From DATKLX01 sp035542155 (GTDB taxonomy: Bacteria > Chloroflexota > Anaerolineae > Anaerolineales > Anaerolineaceae), in assembly GCA_035542155.1 (NCBI GenBank), contig DATKLX010000227.1, forward strand, positions 1 through 27,788: a stretch of DNA of 27,788 nucleotides. Direction: 5' to 3'. Each line of letters opens with the position of its first letter. Within the stretch, counting starts at the first letter, position 1. The notes below the pieces were generated by a model. The model saw only the letters and a program-made list of their open reading frames with translations, made no database searches and was not told the origin of the DNA. Shown one piece after another: positions 24,634 through 27,788 of this stretch. Position numbers and translations under genes: made by a program.

Positions 24634-25755
24634 TCAACTGATCCGGCAGTCCGGCTGGGGCGTGCCCTTGCGGGTCATGACGATCTGCCAGAGCTGCTGG
24701 GTGCGCGAGCGGAAGGCGCCGGCGCTGGTCAGCAGGTAGAAGCGCCACATCCGGTAGAACCGCTCGCTGTAACGCTGCTTCAGCTCCGGCCAGGCCCGCT
24801 CGAAATTGGCATGCCAGGCCATCAGGGTCTTGTCGTAGTTCGGACCGATGTTGTGCCAGTCTTCCATGACGAAGATCCCCTCCATCGCCTTGCTCAGTTG
24901 GGCAATCGAAGGCAGCATACCGTTGGGGAAGATGTACTTGTCCGACCAGGGGTCTGCGGCGACGAGGCTCTCGTTGCTCCCGATGGTGTGGACGAAGGCG
25001 ATCCCGTCTTCCCTCAGGCAGCGATCCGCGGTTTTCATATAGGTCCGGTAGTTCTTGTAGCCCACGTGCTCCATGATCCCAATCGAGATGACCCGGTCGT
25101 ACTTGCCTTCGACCTCGCGGTAATCCTGCAGGCGCAGCTCGACGGGCAGCCCGCGGCAGAGCTCCATCCCCAGCGCTACCTGCTCTTTGGAGACCGTCAC
25201 GCCCAGGACGTGCGCGCCGTATTTTTCGGCCGCGAATTTGGCAAACGCGCCCCAGCCGCAGCCCAGCTCGAGGACGTGCATCCCTGGCTGCAGGCCGATC
25301 TTCCTGCAGACCATATCCAGCTTAGCTTCCTGGGCCTCATCGAGATTGCTGGCATTTTTCCAGTAGGCGCATGTGTAGTTCAGACGCTTATCCAGCATCG
25401 CACAGTACAGGTCGTTGCCGAGATCGTAATGCTTCTCACCCACCTCGTAAGCTTTCGCGCTCGACTGGCGGTTGAACAGCTTCGATTGAACCAGGAGCCA
25501 TTTGAGCCTCCAGCTTCCGTTGATCTTCTTATCCAGATCGGCCTTCAATGCGCGGTCGACGAACTGGTCGATCGCCTCGCAGTCCCACAGATGATCGAGA
25601 TATGCTTCGCCAAGACCCAGGTACACCTGGCTGACGACCCGGTCGTAAAACTCCGGGTCGTGAACCTGGATATCCCATGGGTTGGGGCCATTCACCTGGA
25701 TCTCGACCATATCGAGCAGCTCACGGATAAATTTCTCGGATTCTTTCACTGCCAT
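24634..25755 (-). CDS. cfa: Cyclopropane-fatty-acyl-phospholipid synthase
   Basis: The 373-residue protein aligns along its whole length with E. coli Cfa as I recall that sequence: an N-terminal lipid-binding part (YLGLGEAYLDHLWDCE), GEKHYDLGNDLYCAMLD, Cys129 in YTCAYW, the SAM-binding LELGCGWG (162-169), IMEHVG, FVHTIGS and NYDKTLMAW, which carry the Glu, His and Tyr known to bind bicarbonate in Cfa enzymes. It transfers a methylene group from S-adenosylmethionine to the double bond of membrane lipid acyl chains. I start at ATG 25755, where GGAGG lies 7 nt upstream; the TTG at 25770 has none. It is the first gene of an operon with the flavoprotein. Confidence 0.93.
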   Translation of the reverse strand: MAVKESEKFIRELLDMVEIQVNGPNPWDIQVHDPEFYDRVVSQVYLGLGEAYLDHLWDCEAIDQFVDRALKADLDKKINGSWRLKWLLVQSKLFNRQSSAKAYEVGEKHYDLGNDLYCAMLDKRLNYTCAYWKNASNLDEAQEAKLDMVCRKIGLQPGMHVLELGCGWGAFAKFAAEKYGAHVLGVTVSKEQVALGMELCRGLPVELRLQDYREVEGKYDRVISIGIMEHVGYKNYRTYMKTADRCLREDGIAFVHTIGSNESLVAADPWSDKYIFPNGMLPSIAQLSKAMEGIFVMEDWHNIGPNYDKTLMAWHANFERAWPELKQRYSERFYRMWRFYLLTSAGAFRSRTQQLWQIVMTRKGTPQPDCRIS

Positions 25756-25864
25756 TTTTAATCCTCCCAAGAAACAGTTGCCAGTGGTTCGTAGCCACCG
25801 GTTAGCAGGCCAATCTGTAAGGACAGGTATGGCGCCGGATCGGCTAGAACGAAAAATATTCCCT

Positions 25865-25874
25865 ATTGTACAAT
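25865..25874. promoter_or_regulatory. ATTGTACAAT palindrome in the divergent cfa/mutarotase gap
   Basis: This perfect 10-bp palindrome holds a TACAAT (25869-25874) that could be a -10 for the plus-strand gene. No convincing -35 was found in either direction, so the operator or promoter role is tentative. The gap 25756-25938 has no other gene. Confidence 0.3.
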
Positions 25875-25938
25875 CAAACTAAACTCAGAACCAACTGACC
25901 TGATAGTAGTAACACCTGAGTACCGGGGAGGTGACAGA

Positions 25939-26820
25939 TTGCCACGAAATTTTTTCGAGCAAACAGTTGGGAAGAACGGCATGGAGAAGATTCTCCTCAC
26001 CGCCGGCGATGGGGCCCGGGCGGAGGTCTATCTGCACGGCGGCCAGGTGACCTCCTGGGTGGCGGCCGATGGGTTGGAGCGACTGTTCCTCAGTGAGCGG
26101 TCGAAGTTCCTGCCGGGCGAAGCCATCCGCGGCGGCGCGCCGGTGATCTTTCCCCAGTTTGGCGACCAGGGGCCTTTGCGCAAGCACGGCTTCGCTCGCC
26201 GGCTGACCTGGGAGTTCCTCGGCGCAGAAGAATCGCAGGGGAGTGTGGTTGGAAAGTTCGCCCTTAACGACAGCGCTGAGACCCGCTCCGCCTGGCCCGC
26301 GCCGTTCCACCTCGAGCTGGCGGTGCGCGTGGGCGGCCCGGTGCTCGAGCTGGCCCTGGCCGTTCACAATCCCGGCCCGGATGCATTCGAGTTTACCGGC
26401 GCGCTGCACACCTACCTGCGCGCGGCCGAGGTAGGCGAGACTCACATCGAAGGGCTGGAAGGCCACGAAACCGTGGATACGACCGTGAAACCGCCGGCCA
26501 GAGAGGTGCAGAGCCAGAAGTTTCTCACCTTTCACGGCGAGGTCGACCGCATCTACCCGGGCGCGCCGGACCAGGTCGGCCTGCGGGAGAACCAGCGCGC
26601 GCTGCGCGTGGAAAAAGACGGTTTTCCTGACCTGGTGGTGTGGAACCCGGGCCAGAAGCTCGCTGCTGCGCTGGCCGACCTGGGGGTCAACGATTACCGG
26701 CGCTTCGTCTGCATCGAGGCGGGCGTCGTGACAATCCCCCGGCGGGTGGAACCCGGCGAGACCTGGCGCGGCGCCCAGCGATTGACGGTTGAGCCGCCGC
26801 CGGACCTGCTATCCGGGTGA
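25939..26820 (+). CDS. D-hexose-6-phosphate mutarotase (YeaD/aldose 1-epimerase family)
   Basis: This 293-residue protein matches the YeaD type of aldose epimerase: IRGGAPVIFPQFG, LRKHGFARRLTWEF with the conserved His, the LHTYLRAAEV strand with the second conserved His, and the C-terminal FVCIEAGVV with the catalytic Glu. It interconverts anomers of hexose 6-phosphates in the cytoplasm. The start is TTG at 25939: GGAGG lies 7 nt upstream, stronger than anything before the in-frame ATG at 25981. It is divergent from cfa; the following gap carries a repeat element. Confidence 0.88.
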   Translation: MPRNFFEQTVGKNGMEKILLTAGDGARAEVYLHGGQVTSWVAADGLERLFLSERSKFLPGEAIRGGAPVIFPQFGDQGPLRKHGFARRLTWEFLGAEESQGSVVGKFALNDSAETRSAWPAPFHLELAVRVGGPVLELALAVHNPGPDAFEFTGALHTYLRAAEVGETHIEGLEGHETVDTTVKPPAREVQSQKFLTFHGEVDRIYPGAPDQVGLRENQRALRVEKDGFPDLVVWNPGQKLAAALADLGVNDYRRFVCIEAGVVTIPRRVEPGETWRGAQRLTVEPPPDLLSG

Positions 26821-26826
26821 TGATCT

Positions 26827-26935
26827 GTAGGGGTCGACCTGCGTGTCGACCCGCCCTGCGGCCCATCTATGGATTGACCTATGCTATGGCAAGACCAGGG
26901 CGGACCCTCCCATTGGTCGGCAGGTCCGCCCCTAC
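26827..26935. repeat. Inverted-repeat element (GTAGGGG...CCCCTAC)
   Basis: GTAGGGG at 26827-26833 faces CCCCTAC at 26929-26935, and the adjacent ACCTGC and CGCCCTG words recur as GCAGGT and CAGGGCG on the other side. The 109-bp element looks like a small non-coding mobile or REP-type repeat. The remaining gap to 27145 holds no gene I can support. Confidence 0.55.
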
Positions 26936-27145
26936 GGTCATCTGAGCTGGCGTTGCCCATTTGAAACCAGCATGTCTTCCCTCCCAGTTTTGCATTTTGA
27001 ATTTCGGTTGCCAGGAAGAGGCGTTTTGCGATCTGTCATTCCGGAAACCCTGCGCCGTGGCCGTTTCATGCAAATTGAAAAGCGCAAGGGCACAGGCAGG
27101 GACACTGGATTTTGAACGAAACCCGGGCGCCATCCAGACACATCC

Positions 27146-27175
27146 TTGACATCTGTCATCCATAAGGGATATAAT
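27146..27175 (+). promoter_or_regulatory. Consensus promoter of the leader and tRNA-Gln unit
   Basis: TTGACA (27146-27151) and TATAAT (27170-27175) are both perfect with 18-nt spacing. The predicted start, 27182-27183, falls on the first base of the leader ATG or next to it. Confidence 0.85.
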
Positions 27176-27182
27176 TCCATCC

Positions 27183-27269
27183 ATGAACAGCTATTTCTTC
27201 CAGCAGGTCCAGCAGCAAACCCAAAGCGGCGCTTGTGGGCATGTTGAGCTGTCTGGATGGAAGAGTTAG
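27183..27269 (+). CDS. Gln-rich leader peptide (28 aa)
   Basis: ATG 27183 to TAG 27267-27269 codes 28 residues. Residues 7-14 are QQVQQQTQ, six Gln in eight (codons CAG CAG, CAG CAG CAA, CAA at 27201-27224). The predicted transcription start coincides with the ATG, so translation would be leaderless. A terminator and two tRNA-Gln genes follow. The residues being counted match the tRNAs downstream, as expected for a peptide-coded attenuator. There is no homologue I recognise, and short ORFs can arise by chance; the Gln cluster and the RNA pairing are what support it. Confidence 0.65.
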   Translation: MNSYFFQQVQQQTQSGACGHVELSGWKS

Positions 27270-27330
27270 TTTTCAAACAAAGCAATTTTCAAAAGACAGA
27301 CAAACGGGATGCCCACACGGCATCCCGTTT
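27220..27330 (+). promoter_or_regulatory. Attenuator with alternative hairpins
   Basis: Three pairings compete. Segments 1 and 2: CCCAAAGC (27220-27227) with GCTT-G-TGGG (27231-27239). Segments 2 and 3: TGTGGGCAT (27234-27242) with ATGCCCACA (27309-27317), nine Watson-Crick pairs. Segments 3 and 4: the terminator stem. A ribosome paused at the last Gln codons would cover segment 1, freeing segment 2 to disrupt the terminator. A ribosome at the stop codon leaves 1-2 and 3-4 free to form. Confidence 0.65.
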
Positions 27331-27338
27331 TCTTTTTT
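27302..27338 (+). terminator. Rho-independent terminator before tRNA-Gln
   Basis: AAACGGGATGCC (27302-27313) and GGCATCCCGTTT (27319-27330) form a perfect 12-bp stem around a 5-nt loop, followed by TCTTTTTT. The last T is the first base of the tRNA gene, so transcription must read through it to make the tRNAs unless another promoter exists; none is visible. Confidence 0.92.
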
Positions 27339-27408
27339 GGCGGTTCGTCTAGCGGCAGGACACGAAGCTCTGGACTTCGGAAGTGTGGTTCGAATCCACG
27401 ACCGCCAA
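27338..27408 (+). tRNA. tRNA-Gln (anticodon CTG)
   Basis: The 7-bp acceptor TGGCGGT/ACCGCCA, anticodon stem CGAAG/CTTCG with loop CTCTGGA (anticodon CTG), and T-arm TGTGG/CCACG around TTCGAAT are all present. The discriminator base is A and CCA is not encoded. Confidence 0.93.
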
Positions 27409-27429
27409 CCTTGGAGTACAGGCCGTCCA

Positions 27430-27500
27430 TGGCGGTTGGTCTAGCGGCAGGACGCGAGGCTTTGGACCTCGAGAGCGTGGTTCGAATCCACGACCGCCAA
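27430..27500 (+). tRNA. tRNA-Gln (anticodon TTG)
   Basis: It has the same acceptor and D-arm as the first gene, anticodon stem CGAGG/CCTCG with loop CTTTGGA (anticodon TTG), and T-arm CGTGG/CCACG. CCA is not encoded. It lies 21 nt after the first, so both are probably cut from one transcript. No terminator follows before the insertion sequence. Confidence 0.93.
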
Positions 27501-27537
27501 CGTATCTGTCCAAAGGCTGGTAGGTTTTGAAAAAAGA

Positions 27538-27589
27538 GCAAGCTCGCAGTAAGATGGATTCGCCAAAATCGTCTTACCAGCGAGCTTGC
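27538..27589. repeat. Hairpin at the left end of the insertion sequence
   Basis: GCAAGCTCGC (27538-27547) and GCGAGCTTGC (27580-27589) are perfect inverted repeats; after a short mismatch GTAAGA/TCTTAC pair too. The right arm ends one base before the transposase ATG. In a transcript reading in from the tRNAs this would fold and may limit transposase translation. Confidence 0.75.
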
Positions 27590-27590
27590 C

Positions 27591-27788
27591 ATGTCCATTG
27601 TCCTCCTGCAACTGCCTGAAGTCAAGTACTGCCAAACTAAACGACCTCACCACTGTCCCTATTGCGCCGGAACCACCTTCCAGCGCTGGGGAGGGACAGC
27701 CAAACGAGTGCGGGATCCTCATTTGGAGGAGGCCTGGGTCTATCGCTATCGCTGCTGCCAGTGTCATAAGACCTTTCGGCATTATCCC
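27591..27788 (+). CDS. Transposase, N-terminal part (runs off the window)
   Basis: The 66 visible residues contain CPYCAGTTFQRWG and, after VRDPHLEEAWVYRYR, a CCQCHKTFRHYP motif: a zinc-ribbon with two CxxC pairs, common at the N-terminus of insertion-sequence transposases. The catalytic domain lies beyond the edge, so the IS family cannot be named. No Shine-Dalgarno is free outside the hairpin just upstream. The element probably inserted next to the tRNA-Gln(TTG) gene. Confidence 0.7.
   Translation, partial: MSIVLLQLPEVKYCQTKRPHHCPYCAGTTFQRWGGTAKRVRDPHLEEAWVYRYRCCQCHKTFRHYP

Noticed and set aside
24094..25761. Long plus-strand ORF opposite the cfa operon
   Set aside because: Its residues are complementary-strand shadow of two well-supported minus-strand genes.
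27175..27260. TTCCATCC/GGATGGAA stem closing the leader RNA
   Set aside because: The left arm (27175-27182) lies at or before the predicted transcription start, so it is probably not in the RNA; the ACAGCT/AGCTGT stem inside it remains possible.
27183..27338. SRP RNA, 6S RNA or T-box riboswitch as the explanation of the structured leader
   Set aside because: No GGAA-type SRP loop with its conserved flanks, no long 6S rod with central bubble, and no T-box sequence were found; the Gln-rich ORF explains it better.

Overview
The window is about 27.8 kb of GC-rich bacterial chromosome. High GC, a large MalT-type LuxR regulator, a MerR regulator joined to a VIT/vWA protein, a C39-like protease with SH3-like repeats, an LCP protein and many short dispersed intergenic repeats together suggest a Chloroflexota (Anaerolineae-like) bacterium. 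That placement is inference from gene content; there is no rRNA or marker gene here to confirm it.

Layout. 1-152: tail of a leucine-rich-repeat protein. 358-4641, minus strand: an ABC export operon (ATPase, ABC-2 permease, a second degenerate ATPase) followed by an MFS transporter, with a recognisable promoter whose -35 lies in a palindrome. 4685-7474, minus: MalT-type LuxR regulator carrying an in-frame repeat insertion. 7684-9983, plus: phosphodiester glycosidase-like protein and LCP cell-wall ligase. 10004-11347, minus: C39-like protease with three SH3-like repeats. 11549-13291, plus: methyl-accepting chemotaxis protein with almost no external domain. 13300-14333, minus: class D beta-lactamase lipoprotein behind a 63-aa SH3-like protein. 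14778-16016, plus: HI0933/BaiN-type flavoprotein. 16241-19250, plus: MerR regulator overlapping a VIT/vWA protein, behind a consensus promoter. 19259-22485: divergent pair, an asparagine-synthetase-like protein lacking its glutaminase Cys and a DUF116 protein, whose promoters share a 19-bp motif in inverted orientation. 22543-23574, minus: serine hydrolase. 23680-25755, minus: cyclopropane fatty acid synthase and a geranylgeranyl-reductase-type flavoprotein. 25939-26820, plus: hexose-6-phosphate mutarotase-like protein.

The most unusual part is 27146-27500: a consensus promoter, a 28-codon ORF starting at or next to the predicted transcription start with six Gln codons in eight, mutually exclusive hairpins, a strong intrinsic terminator, and then two tRNA-Gln genes (CTG and TTG). 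This has the architecture of a peptide-coded attenuator in which shortage of charged tRNA-Gln would raise tRNA-Gln transcription. An insertion sequence begins directly after the second tRNA and runs off the window.

Several repeat families lie in gaps and sometimes enter genes: one supplies the MFS stop codon, one lengthens the LuxR-type regulator internally, and one appears to supply the C-terminal tail of the MerR regulator.
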